43,600 nt of DNA from Lonepinella koalarum. GTDB taxonomy: Bacteria; Pseudomonadota; Gammaproteobacteria; Enterobacterales; Pasteurellaceae. The stretch lies in assembly GCA_030525745.1 (NCBI GenBank), contig JAUNED010000016.1, forward strand, positions 1 to 43,600, written 5' to 3'. Shown here piece after piece: positions 8,904-16,828 of this stretch. The notes below the pieces were generated by a model, which did no database searches, was not told where the DNA came from, and saw nothing but the letters and a program-made list of their open reading frames with translations. The stretch's first letter is position 1. Each line of letters begins with the position of its first letter. The position numbers were made by a program, and so were the translations under genes.

Positions 8904-9215
8904 TTAGCGTCGGCTGATTAACACACCAAGCAATAATCCAATTACACCGGCAATACCTACTGCACGATATGGATTTTCTTGTACAAGGCTATCTGCTTCT
9001 TTCATAATTTGCTTGGCATTTTCAATGGTTTCATCTTGTAAAGAAGTAATTTGTGCTTTTACTTTCTTTACACGGCTATTTAAGGTGGATTTTAATTTTT
9101 TTAATTCATCCGTATCTGCTTTTGATTTTTCATCAAATAATTCTTCTGCATTTGTTAAAATATCACGAATTTCATCCAGTAATTCTTGTTTTTTTTCACC
9201 AAAATTTTTACTCAT
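8904..9215 (-). CDS. DUF883 (YqjD/ElaB/YgaM) family membrane-anchored protein
   Basis: A 103-residue protein with a long charged helical N-terminal part (about 1-80, rich in Lys, Glu and Asp) and a C-terminal hydrophobic anchor ending GVIGLLLGVLISRR. The stretch ENPYRAVGIAG before the anchor is typical of this family. E. coli YqjD and ElaB are tail-anchored, are induced in stationary phase, and YqjD has been reported to bind ribosomes; that is family knowledge, not seen here. The frame extends to 9242, but the ATG at 9215 has AGAGAGGT 5 nt upstream and starts MSKNFGEKK, so I chose it. Confidence 0.88.
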   Translation of the reverse strand: MSKNFGEKKQELLDEIRDILTNAEELFDEKSKADTDELKKLKSTLNSRVKKVKAQITSLQDETIENAKQIMKEADSLVQENPYRAVGIAGVIGLLLGVLISRR

Positions 9216-9437
9216 ATTAACCTCTCTCTGCAATGGGTACATGAATATCTAATGAGCATTTTTAATTAGACGACTTTAACCCTATACCAATTTACTTGTA
9301 TTGTCAAACACAAAGCCTGCATTAATATCATCATAATACCCTAAAAAATCCTATGAGTAGGATACAGAAATTCAAAAATAAAGCAAAAAACACCGCACTT
9401 TTAAAAATTTGTAAAATTTTTCTTGCAACTTTCTTAA

Positions 9438-9476
9438 ATTGCATATAAATTCAAAATAAGTGAATAATTATACAAA
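9438..9476 (+). promoter_or_regulatory. Paired ARG boxes (ArgR operator) upstream of argA
   Basis: Two matches to the ArgR half-operator core TGAATWWWWATTCA lie directly before argA: TGCATATAAATTCA (9440-9453, 13 of 14) and TGAATAATTATACA (9461-9474, 13 of 14). Their centres are exactly 21 bp apart, the spacing of E. coli ARG-box pairs bound by one ArgR hexamer. The second box ends 13 nt before the argA ATG, so bound repressor would block transcription start. Confidence 0.8.
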
Positions 9477-9486
9477 AGAGAACCCT

Positions 9487-10803
9487 ATGCGTAGTACCGA
9501 ATTAGTTCATTGGTTTCGTCAATCCACGCCTTATGTCAATATGCATAGAGGCAAAACCTTTGTGATTATGTTAGATGGCGACACCATTGCAAGCCCAAAT
9601 TTTATTAATATAATTAGTGACATAAGCCTATTACATAGCTTAGGTATTAAACTAATTATTGTATTTGGTGCACGAGTGCAAATTGATGATTTATTGAAAT
9701 TGCATAATTTGAAATCACAATATCACAAAAATATCCGCATTACTGATCCCCAAACCTTGGAATGGGTCAAACAAGCTGTCGGTAAATTAAGTTACGATAT
9801 TACTGCCCGTTTGTCACTACGTCTCCCCCATTCCCCATTATTAAATGTGGTCAGTAGTAATTTCATTTTAGCTCAACCCATTGGTATTGATGAAGGTGTA
9901 GATTATTTACTCAGTGGGAAAATCCGCCGTGTAGAAGTAGAAAAAATCCAACAACAGCTGGATAATAATGCTATTGTATTACTTGGCCCTATCGCCCCCT
10001 CTGTGACAGGAGAAATCTTTAACTTGCCTTTTGAAGAAATTGCGACGCAAGTAGCAATTAAATTAAAAGCCGAAAAACTGATTGGCTTTAGTAACACACA
10101 GGGAATTTTAGACCATGCTCAAGCACGTATTTCTGACCTCACACCACAAGAAGCCAATTATTATTTAAACCAATATATCGAATCTGATAATTACCATTGT
10201 TCACAAGCTCGTTTTTTACAAGCCGCTATTGAAGTTTGCCGCTGTGGTGTAAAACGCTCTCATTTACTCAGTTTTGAGGAAGACGGCTCATTATTGCAAG
10301 AATTATTTACTCGAGATGGAGTTGGAACACAGCTCTCTATTGATAATTCAGAAGATATCCGCATTGCCACTATACTTGATATTCCGGGATTAATTGAATT
10401 AATTTCACCACTGGAACAACAAGGCATCTTAGTAAAACGTTCTCGTGAACAGTTGGAAATGGATATTGAAAAGTACACCATTATAGATCGGGACGGTGTG
10501 ATTATTGCTTGTGCGGCATTGAATGTTTATGCAGAAGAAAAAATGGCAGAAATGGCCTGTGTTGCTGTTCACCCTGATTATCGCAGCTCTTCTCGCGGTG
10601 ATATTTTGTTGGAAAATATTCAAAAACGAGCTAAAAATTTGGGAATTGAAAAATTATTTGTTTTAACCACACGAACTGTACATTGGTTCCAAGAACGAGG
10701 TTTTCAGCTTGCCAATGTAGATGATTTACCGAAGGAAAAACGCACTCATTATAACTATGAACGCCGTTCAAAAATCCTTATTCAGGATTTGACGGAAAGT
10801 TAA
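9487..10803 (+). CDS. argA: Amino-acid N-acetyltransferase (N-acetylglutamate synthase)
   Basis: ArgA acetylates glutamate with acetyl-CoA, the first and feedback-controlled step of arginine synthesis. The N-terminal amino-acid-kinase-like domain (1 to about 285) includes [29 protein letters not shown] and [20 protein letters not shown]. The C-terminal GNAT domain (about 290-438) includes [17 protein letters not shown] and [18 protein letters not shown]. The match with E. coli ArgA is collinear. The frame extends to 9460, but that part would lie inside the ARG box. The ATG at 9487 ([10 protein letters not shown]) has AAGAGA about 6 nt upstream and fits E. coli, giving 438 residues. Regulation by ArgR is predicted from the two operators; argR is 4 kb downstream. 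Confidence 0.96.
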   Translation: MRSTELVHWFRQSTPYVNMHRGKTFVIMLDGDTIASPNFINIISDISLLHSLGIKLIIVFGARVQIDDLLKLHNLKSQYHKNIRITDPQTLEWVKQAVGKLSYDITARLSLRLPHSPLLNVVSSNFILAQPIGIDEGVDYLLSGKIRRVEVEKIQQQLDNNAIVLLGPIAPSVTGEIFNLPFEEIATQVAIKLKAEKLIGFSNTQGILDHAQARISDLTPQEANYYLNQYIESDNYHCSQARFLQAAIEVCRCGVKRSHLLSFEEDGSLLQELFTRDGVGTQLSIDNSEDIRIATILDIPGLIELISPLEQQGILVKRSREQLEMDIEKYTIIDRDGVIIACAALNVYAEEKMAEMACVAVHPDYRSSSRGDILLENIQKRAKNLGIEKLFVLTTRTVHWFQERGFQLANVDDLPKEKRTHYNYERRSKILIQDLTES

Positions 10804-10825
10804 GAAAACATACTCACTACAAATA

Positions 10826-10856
10826 AACCCTGTACTCACCATACAGGGTTATTTTA
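10826..10856 (+). terminator. Terminator after argA
   Basis: A 9-bp perfect stem AACCCTGTA / TACAGGGTT (10826-10834, 10842-10850) with a 7-nt loop is followed by ATTTTATT. Confidence 0.85.
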
Positions 10857-10890
10857 TTCAAGTAGCATTGCAGATGACTAGATTTATTAA

Positions 10891-10916
10891 CCTAACACCT
10901 CGTGCTAGGTGCTAGG
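10891..10916 (-). terminator. Possible hairpin terminator of the PTS gene
   Basis: CCTAACACCT (10891-10900) and AGGTGCTAGG (10907-10916) form a 10-bp stem with one A-C mismatch and a 6-nt loop, 15 bp past the PTS stop codon. On the minus strand no strong T-tract follows (TTAATAAAT), so it may act only as an mRNA 3' end or with Rho. Confidence 0.45.
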
Positions 10917-10930
10917 TATTCAAATATGAA

Positions 10931-12352
10931 TTATACATTCTCTTTGGCTCTATTTCTTGAGCCCAACACTAAAGTAACAACAAAGGCAGTAATAAAGGAA
11001 ATCGCTAAACCGATAACAAACATTATCATACCTTGTGGCTGGATTGATGGAATAGCAGGGAAACCAGCAGCCCCTAAACCAATCGCTTTTACCCCCCAAT
11101 AGGCAATCCAAGCACTAGATAAACCGGAGCCAATCATTGCGGCAATAAACGGATAACGATAACGCAAATTCACACCAAACATCGCTGGTTCGGTAATACC
11201 TAACACAGCACTAACACCTGATGGAATGGCTAAACTACGCACTTTGGCATCTTTATTGATTAACGCCACTGCCAAGCAAGCTGCACCTTGAGCCACATTC
11301 GACATAGCTGCAATCGGGAAAATAAAAGTTAAGCCGACACTGGCTAATAATTGCGTTTCAACTGCCAAGAAAGTTTGATGCATACCCGTAATTACAATGG
11401 GTGCATAAAATGTACCAAATATGCCACCACCCACAAAACCGAAACTATCGTATAGCCAAGTTAAGCCTTCACTAATTAGTGCACCGGCAGTTCGACCAAA
11501 CGGACCTATCACGGTTAAAGCCAAAAAGCCGGTAATAAATATCGCCAATAACGGCGTAAGTAAATTATCCAGCGAGGACGGAATAACTTTACGCAAGGAT
11601 TTTTCCAAGGTTGCCAGCACCCAAGCTGCAATAATTACCGGAATCACAGTACCTTGATAGCCCGCACGTTCAATATTAATACCGAAAATATTCCAATAGG
11701 TCATACCACCTTCAGCAAGAATTTTCGCATAATTCCAACCATCTGCAGTCAAGGCCGGATGTACCAAAATCATGCCTAATGCTGCACCTAAGAAGGGATT
11801 ACCACCAAATTTACGAGTAGCTGAAAAACCCAATAATACCGGTAAAAAGACAAAAGGCGCATTTGCCAACATATTGACCAATTCAGATAAATCTTTGTAT
11901 TGCGGATACAGTTCAATAATAGATTTATGCCCTAAACTCTCGTATTGAGAAGTAAGTAAGCTATAAATCCCCATTAATAAACCACCAGCCACAATCGCAG
12001 GAATAATCGGAATAAAAATATCCGCTAAACCTTTTACCAATCGCTGAACCAAATTCTGCTTTGTCGCCGCTGCTTCAACTACTTCAGATCTTGTCACATC
12101 ACCTAAACCTAAAAGTGCGGTCATTTCTGCATGAACTTTGTTCACTGTACCCGAGCCAAAAATAATTTGATATTGTCCTGATACTGAAAATTGGCCTTTC
12201 ACCCCTTCAATTTGCTCAATGACTTCTTTATCAACCAAATTTTCATCGGCTAATACAATACGCAAACGAGTTGCACAATGTGCCAAGGTGGTAATATTTT
12301 CTTTTCCGCCAAGCTTTTCAATCAATTGGCGAGCAATTTGTGGAAAATTCAT
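10931..12352 (-). CDS. PTS EIIBC permease, sucrose (ScrA/SacP) family favoured
   Basis: Phosphotransferase-system sugar permease of 473 residues. The N-terminal EIIB domain (1 to about 80) carries the phospho-accepting Cys26 in TLAHCATRLR. The EIIC membrane domain (about 105-465) carries GITEPAMFGVN. Stretches such as GYQGTVIPV, DNLLTPLLAIFITGFL and MSNVAQGAACLAVAL look more like sucrose permeases (ScrA, SacP) than TreB, but trehalose or another glucoside cannot be excluded. There is no EIIA domain, so it would need the glucose EIIA (Crr). GGAG lies 5 nt before the ATG. No hydrolase or repressor gene lies beside it. A USS (12113-12121) lies in the EIIB-EIIC linker. Confidence 0.85.
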   Translation of the reverse strand: MNFPQIARQLIEKLGGKENITTLAHCATRLRIVLADENLVDKEVIEQIEGVKGQFSVSGQYQIIFGSGTVNKVHAEMTALLGLGDVTRSEVVEAAATKQNLVQRLVKGLADIFIPIIPAIVAGGLLMGIYSLLTSQYESLGHKSIIELYPQYKDLSELVNMLANAPFVFLPVLLGFSATRKFGGNPFLGAALGMILVHPALTADGWNYAKILAEGGMTYWNIFGINIERAGYQGTVIPVIIAAWVLATLEKSLRKVIPSSLDNLLTPLLAIFITGFLALTVIGPFGRTAGALISEGLTWLYDSFGFVGGGIFGTFYAPIVITGMHQTFLAVETQLLASVGLTFIFPIAAMSNVAQGAACLAVALINKDAKVRSLAIPSGVSAVLGITEPAMFGVNLRYRYPFIAAMIGSGLSSAWIAYWGVKAIGLGAAGFPAIPSIQPQGMIMFVIGLAISFITAFVVTLVLGSRNRAKENV

Positions 12353-12470
12353 TTTTTCTCCTTCATCTAATTAATTTCATCGGCATTCTAACTAAAAGGG
12401 TTCAGCAGCACCAGTAAAAAGTAAAATGAGGTAAAAAATAACCGCACTTTTTCTTCAAATTAAGGCTAAA

Positions 12471-13430
12471 TTATATCCAACCTAACTGACTCAATACCAC
12501 CAAACCAATAGATGAAGTAAACATTGAACCAAAAGAAGTTAAACCAATAATATTCGCCGCTGTCGTCGAATTGCCTCCCATTGCCCGAATCATTGCATAA
12601 GCAGCTGCCGCCATTGGTGTCACAGTCATTAAAAATAAAATACCTAATGCCATTCCCGATAAGCCAAAGCCATAGGCAAACAACACCATAAATAAGGGGG
12701 CTATCGCCACTCGACATAAACTAGCCCATAATGACATTCCTGTTGTTTTAAACATTGCCTTCACATCAATACTGGCACCGGTACAAAGCAATGCCAAAGG
12801 TAATGTCATATTTGCAAGATAATCTCCACTGGTAATCAATGTTTTAGGTAGGGGTATTGAAATCAGATTTACCAGCACTCCAAGTGTAATGGCAATAATC
12901 AAAGGATTTTTCAATACATTCAGTAAGACACGATTCAGACTGACTTTCCCCTCGGATAGATGACGACTTAGGGTAATCACCCCCAAAATGTTATACAAAA
13001 AAGTCATCGCTGCTGCATAAATAGACGCAGGGGCTAATGCAGCGTCACCATAAGCATTAATACAAAATGCCAAGCCTAAAATACCGTTATTTCCACGATA
13101 CACTGCTTGCACAAAAGTCGCTCTCTCATCTTTTTGCTTAACAAAGCGCACTGCAAGTATTTCGGCTAACAGAAATAAAATAAGAGTACCACTTGCACCA
13201 AGCAATAATACGGATGTTTGACTGGCATAATCCACTGGATTTTTCACAATATTTTGAAATAGCAACATCGGCAAAGTAATATTAAAAATAATTTTTGTCG
13301 CCTGTCCACAGAATTTATCATCAATAAATCCCCTTGTTCGCAAAAAAATGCCCAATATCAGCATTAACATTGTCGGTAGAGTAACACTAACAGAAAATAG
13401 GAACGAAGAAATGAAATCGGCGTGTTGCAT
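12471..13430 (-). CDS. AEC (auxin efflux carrier) family transporter
   Basis: A 319-residue inner-membrane protein with about ten hydrophobic segments. The N-terminal VTLPTMLMLILGIFLRTRGFI and central TLPLALLCTGASID, together with the overall shape, fit the AEC family (Pfam Mem_trans), which includes bacterial malonate/malate carriers such as MdcF and MleP. The substrate cannot be inferred with confidence; mdh is next door but is transcribed separately. No Shine-Dalgarno is evident before the ATG at 13430, so the start is less certain. The PTS gene follows 118 bp downstream with a USS (12441-12449) between them. Confidence 0.85.
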   Translation of the reverse strand: MQHADFISSFLFSVSVTLPTMLMLILGIFLRTRGFIDDKFCGQATKIIFNITLPMLLFQNIVKNPVDYASQTSVLLLGASGTLILFLLAEILAVRFVKQKDERATFVQAVYRGNNGILGLAFCINAYGDAALAPASIYAAAMTFLYNILGVITLSRHLSEGKVSLNRVLLNVLKNPLIIAITLGVLVNLISIPLPKTLITSGDYLANMTLPLALLCTGASIDVKAMFKTTGMSLWASLCRVAIAPLFMVLFAYGFGLSGMALGILFLMTVTPMAAAAYAMIRAMGGNSTTAANIIGLTSFGSMFTSSIGLVVLSQLGWI

Positions 13431-13535
13431 AATGAAGAAAAAAGAATAATTGATAGCTCAAAAATACGCCTGTTGATAACTATATGCAAGTATTTTTAGA
13501 AAAGTGCGGTATATTTTCCTAGATGTTTTTTTACA

Positions 13536-13564
13536 TAAAAAAAGCATAACCCCAAAGGTTATGC
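13536..13564 (-). terminator. Terminator after mdh
   Basis: On the minus strand GCATAACC (13564-13557) pairs with GGTTATGC (13551-13544) around a 5-nt loop and is followed by TTTTTTT. It lies about 20 bp past the mdh stop. Confidence 0.9.
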
Positions 13565-13584
13565 CTTTCTAGTTTGATTATTCA

Positions 13585-14532
13585 TCAACCATTAACAAAT
13601 TTTTCACCTAAGGCAATATCTTCACGCAATGTTGGTAATGCGCCTTCTAAGGCGGCCTTCTCAAAGGCACTTAATGGACCGATTGGTAAAATTTCTTCTA
13701 CACCATGTTTACCTAAACGTACCGGTTGTGCGAAGAATCGTGCATATTCACCGTCACCTTCAACATAAGTATATTCCACTACATTTTCGCCACTTAAACC
13801 ACGTACTAACGACGAACAGAAACGCGCTGCAGCTTGAGCCATAGATAAAGTTGCGGATCCGCCACCGGCTTTTGCTTCCACTACTTCCGTCCCCGCATTT
13901 TGAATACGTTTGGTTAATGGGGCAATTTCATCTTCTTCCCAAGTTGCATATTGTTCTAAACACTGTGCTTGAGAAAGCAATGGTAAAATGGTCACACCTG
14001 AGTGTCCACCGATAACAGGCACTTGCACACAATCTACATCAAACCCTTTTAATTCTGCCACAAAAGTTTCGGAACGAATCACATCTAAGGTCGTCACACC
14101 AAATAATTTACGTTTATCATACACACCTGCATTTTTCAACACTTCTGCCGCAATAGCCACTGTTGTATTTACCGGATTTGTAATAATACCTACACAAGCA
14201 TTAGGGCAAGTCTCTGCAACCTTTTCAATTAAGTTGCGAACAATTCCTGCATTAATATTAAATAAATCAGAACGATCCATTCCCGGTTTACGCGCTACAC
14301 CTGCAGAAATTAACACGACATCAGCTCCTTTTAATGCCGGTGTCGGATCCTCACCGGCAAAACCTTCCACTTTGACTGCAGTTGGAATGTGGCTCACATC
14401 TTTTGCCACTCCCGGTGTCACCGGTGCAATGTCGTATAAAGCTAATTCAGATCCAGCTGGCAGTTGTAATTTTAATAGCAGAGCTAATGCTTGACCAATA
14501 CCTCCTGCGGCACCTAATACGGCAATTTTCAT
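13585..14532 (-). CDS. mdh: Malate dehydrogenase
   Basis: NAD-dependent malate dehydrogenase of the citrate cycle, interconverting malate and oxaloacetate in the cytoplasm. The Rossmann motif [14 protein letters not shown] opens the protein (about 7-20). Substrate-binding arginines lie in [11 protein letters not shown], followed by [14 protein letters not shown], and the catalytic His is in [13 protein letters not shown]. Length is 315 residues (E. coli 312). The frame extends to 14607, but ATG at 14532 has AAGGAG 7 nt upstream and starts [11 protein letters not shown], as in E. coli. The mdh-argR divergent arrangement is the same as in E. coli. A CRP-like site lies in the shared promoter region. 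Confidence 0.97.
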   Translation of the reverse strand: MKIAVLGAAGGIGQALALLLKLQLPAGSELALYDIAPVTPGVAKDVSHIPTAVKVEGFAGEDPTPALKGADVVLISAGVARKPGMDRSDLFNINAGIVRNLIEKVAETCPNACVGIITNPVNTTVAIAAEVLKNAGVYDKRKLFGVTTLDVIRSETFVAELKGFDVDCVQVPVIGGHSGVTILPLLSQAQCLEQYATWEEDEIAPLTKRIQNAGTEVVEAKAGGGSATLSMAQAAARFCSSLVRGLSGENVVEYTYVEGDGEYARFFAQPVRLGKHGVEEILPIGPLSAFEKAALEGALPTLREDIALGEKFVNG

Positions 14533-14621
14533 AATACACTCCTTAATTTTAAGATTGATATAACTTGAACTGGGTAGAAGTGTAAAACGGAAAAATGAAA
14601 AATTCAAACACAGAAATTCAT

Positions 14622-14643
14622 TTTTGCGATCTAGCTCAAACTT
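14622..14643. promoter_or_regulatory. Candidate CRP site between mdh and argR
   Basis: The half-sites TGCGA (14625-14629) and TCAAA (14636-14640) lie 6 bp apart around TCTAGC, matching 8 of 10 core positions of the CRP consensus TGTGA-N6-TCACA and about 15 of 22 overall. The first half-site has TGCGA, the variant described for Sxy-dependent CRP-S sites of H. influenzae. The site is about 90 bp upstream of mdh, which is CRP-controlled in E. coli. Confidence 0.4.
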
Positions 14644-14694
14644 TTTGGCATTTTTTTCCTAAGGCTTCTTTTTTTATCCTTATTGTTGATTAAT

Positions 14695-14733
14695 TTTGCA
14701 TTTTTATGCACAATTTATGCAATAAAATTAATG
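14695..14733 (+). promoter_or_regulatory. Paired ARG boxes upstream of argR (autoregulation)
   Basis: TGCATTTTTATGCA (14697-14710, 12 of 14 to TGAATWWWWATTCA and a perfect palindrome) and TGCAATAAAATTAA (14718-14731, 11 of 14) are exactly 21 bp apart centre to centre. They end 16 nt before the chosen argR ATG. ArgR represses its own gene in E. coli, so the same is likely here. Confidence 0.7.
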
Positions 14734-14747
14734 CTGGGAAAATGACT

Positions 14748-15209
14748 ATGGAAAAAAATGAGGCTTTATTGAACGCCTTTAAAAATTTGTTATTACAAGA
14801 ACGTTACAGCTCACAAAGTGAAATTGTCATTGCCTTACAAGAACAGGGATTTTCGCAGATCAATCAATCAAAAATTTCTCGTATGTTAAGTAAATTTGGT
14901 GCTGTGCGTAAACGCAATACTCGAATGGAAATGGTATACTGCTTACCCAGTGAGCTTTCCGTACCCAATACCAGTAGCCCGTTAAAAAATTTAGTGGTCG
15001 ATATTGATCACAACGATTTACTTATCATCGTCAAAACCAGTCCGGGGGCGGCACAATTAATCGCTCGCTTGCTCGATTCTGTTGGGAAAAGTGAGGGTAT
15101 TCTCGGCACGATTGCCGGTGACGATACCATTTTCATCACCCCCACAAAAAACACCAATATTATGCATTTAATGCATAACGTACAGGAATTATTTGAAAAT
15201 TCACTTTGA
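14748..15209 (+). CDS. argR: Arginine repressor ArgR
   Basis: Hexameric, arginine-dependent DNA-binding protein controlling arginine biosynthesis. The N-terminal winged-helix domain includes [15 protein letters not shown] and [19 protein letters not shown]. The C-terminal arginine-binding and oligomerisation domain includes [20 protein letters not shown] and [13 protein letters not shown] with the paired Asp residues. The open frame reaches 14706, but that start would lie inside an ARG box. ATG at 14748 has GGGA 8 nt upstream; ATG at 14742 is also possible. With 14748 the protein has 153 residues (E. coli 156). The epimerase gene begins 3 bp after the stop, so the two are probably co-transcribed. 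Confidence 0.96.
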   Translation: MEKNEALLNAFKNLLLQERYSSQSEIVIALQEQGFSQINQSKISRMLSKFGAVRKRNTRMEMVYCLPSELSVPNTSSPLKNLVVDIDHNDLLIIVKTSPGAAQLIARLLDSVGKSEGILGTIAGDDTIFITPTKNTNIMHLMHNVQELFENSL

Positions 15210-15212
15210 TCT

Positions 15213-16100
15213 ATGCATATTTTAATTACGGGGGCAACCGGGTTTATCGGTTATACTTTAGTTAGCGAACTACTCAAAACCTCCCACAAATTGACCGCAC
15301 TTTCTCGTTCGGCAGAAAAACAACGCATCAAAAGACCACAAGTTAATTGGGTTACACACCTTGCACAAGTGGATTTTAATCATATTGATGCCATCATTAA
15401 TTTAGCCGGCGAGCCGATTTTCTACAAAAGCTGGACGACTAAACAGAAAAAATGCTTAACTCAAAGCCGAGTTGATTTGACACAAACATTAAGTGAAAAA
15501 ATAATCACTGCAAAAAAACCGCCAAAAGTGTTTATTTCCGGATCAGCAACAGGCTATTATGGGGAGCAAAATGAACATCAACTCACTGAACAATCGCCGC
15601 CTACCGACAATTTTACAGGGCAACTTTGCCAACAATGGGAAAATGCCGCCTTAAAAGCACAGTCGGAACAAACGAGAGTTTGCTTATTAAGAACCGGCCT
15701 CGTCCTTGATAAAAACGGCGGAGCATTAGCTCAAATGTTGCCGTTTTACCGCTTAGGATTAGGCGGAAAACTAGGAAACGGACAGCAATTTTGGGCATGG
15801 ATCAGCTTGCAAGATATTGTACGGGCGATCTTGTTTTTATTGGAAAATGAAACCTGCCAAGGCGCATTTAATTTGGTCTCGCCAACGCCTCTTCAAAACA
15901 CTGATTTCAATAATTTACTCGGACAACATTTAAATCGCCCTACTTTTTTCCATGTGCCGGCCTTTCTACTGAAATTCATTCTTGGTGAACGTGCTTGTTT
16001 ATTGTTAGACAGCCAACAAATTATACCGAAGCGATTATCAGATGCCGGATTTAAATTCGACTATCCCACCTTAACGGACTTTTTACAACATCACCTTTAA
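15213..16100 (+). CDS. TIGR01777 family NAD(P)-dependent sugar epimerase-like protein (YfcH-like)
   Basis: A 295-residue member of the extended short-chain dehydrogenase family. It opens with the dinucleotide motif GATGFIG (about 7-13), has INLAGEPI (about 63-70), SGSATGYYG with the active-site Tyr (about 110-118) and the C-terminal DUF1731 segment ending in DAGFKFDYPTL. E. coli YfcH has the same layout and 297 residues. The substrate and reaction are unknown. The gene starts 3 bp after argR with no Shine-Dalgarno of its own, so it is probably translated by coupling. One USS (15294-15302) lies near its start. Confidence 0.88.
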   Translation: MHILITGATGFIGYTLVSELLKTSHKLTALSRSAEKQRIKRPQVNWVTHLAQVDFNHIDAIINLAGEPIFYKSWTTKQKKCLTQSRVDLTQTLSEKIITAKKPPKVFISGSATGYYGEQNEHQLTEQSPPTDNFTGQLCQQWENAALKAQSEQTRVCLLRTGLVLDKNGGALAQMLPFYRLGLGGKLGNGQQFWAWISLQDIVRAILFLLENETCQGAFNLVSPTPLQNTDFNNLLGQHLNRPTFFHVPAFLLKFILGERACLLLDSQQIIPKRLSDAGFKFDYPTLTDFLQHHL

Positions 16101-16111
16101 TCTAAAAACAA

Positions 16112-16153
16112 ACCGCACTTTCAGTCTTATAAAGCCCAAAGTGCGGTATATTT
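16112..16153. terminator. Bidirectional terminator made of two inverted USS copies
   Basis: ACCGCACTTT (16112-16121) pairs with AAAGTGCGGT (16138-16147) around a 16-nt loop and is followed by ATATTTTTT on the plus strand. It lies between the convergent epimerase and grpE genes. Both arms are perfect uptake signals. Confidence 0.8.
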
Positions 16154-16169
16154 TTTCTGTGTTTTAAAA

Positions 16170-16742
16170 CTAGGCTGCAACCATAACCATTGCAGGGCGA
16201 ATTACTCTCCCATTCAATAAATAACCTTTTTGTAATACAGCGGTAATTTGATTTGTTGTAAAGCCTTCGACCGGTTGCATGGAAATGGCTTGATGCTGCT
16301 CAGGGTTAAAGGTTTCTCCCACAGCTCCAACAGGTTCGACACCAAAACGTGCCACGGTAGAAAGCAGTTCTTTTAAGGTTAAATCTACACCATCAAAAAG
16401 GGCTTTCACTACCTCATCTTCCACATTTGTCGAAGTGCCTAATGCTCGCTCTAAATTATCAATCGTGTTTAAAATATCTTTAGAAAATTTTTCTAAAGCA
16501 AATTTATGTGCTTTTTCAATATCTTGCTCAGTACGGCGACGAATATTTTCAACTTCTGCTCTGGCTCGCAACATAGCTTCTTGCTCTTTTTTTACACTTT
16601 CTGCAAGTTGTGCTTCTAATTCTTGAATGCGTTCATTGGCCACAACTAAAGGATCTTGTTGCTCGCTTTCTGCCTGAGATTCAGCAGTTTGTTCCAAATC
16701 TACTTGTTCTACCGGCTGTTCTACTTTTTCTTGTTCTGACAT
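16170..16742 (-). CDS. grpE: Nucleotide exchange factor GrpE
   Basis: GrpE releases ADP from DnaK in the DnaK-DnaJ-GrpE chaperone cycle. The acidic Glu/Gln-rich N-terminus (about 1-35) leads into a long coiled coil (about 36-85, with [19 protein letters not shown]). This is followed by the helical bundle and the C-terminal beta domain, which includes [19 protein letters not shown] and [19 protein letters not shown]. The frame can be extended to a TTG at 16754, but the ATG at 16742 (MSEQEK) has GGAG 6 nt upstream. That gives 190 residues (E. coli 197). The gene is divergent from nadK, as in E. coli, and has a heat-shock-like promoter. Confidence 0.96.
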   Translation of the reverse strand: MSEQEKVEQPVEQVDLEQTAESQAESEQQDPLVVANERIQELEAQLAESVKKEQEAMLRARAEVENIRRRTEQDIEKAHKFALEKFSKDILNTIDNLERALGTSTNVEDEVVKALFDGVDLTLKELLSTVARFGVEPVGAVGETFNPEQHQAISMQPVEGFTTNQITAVLQKGYLLNGRVIRPAMVMVAA

Positions 16743-16790
16743 TTGTTTCTCCAATAAAGGGTAAATTGCGATAAAATCGGTTTATGTGTA

Positions 16791-16818
16791 ATATAAAGGT
16801 TAATTTTTTTTATTCAAG
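16791..16818 (-). promoter_or_regulatory. Candidate sigma-32 (heat-shock) promoter of grpE
   Basis: On the minus strand a perfect CTTGAA (16818-16813) is followed after 13 bp by CCTTTATAT (16799-16791), a partial match to the sigma-32 -10 consensus CCCCATnT. Transcription would start about 40-50 nt before the grpE ATG. GrpE is a classic heat-shock gene. Confidence 0.5.
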
Positions 16819-16828
16819 CCTTTTCATT

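Noticed and set aside
10931-12352. Assignment of the PTS gene as TreB
   Set aside because: The length equals E. coli TreB, but the sequence patterns in EIIC are nearer sucrose permeases and no trehalose genes are nearby.
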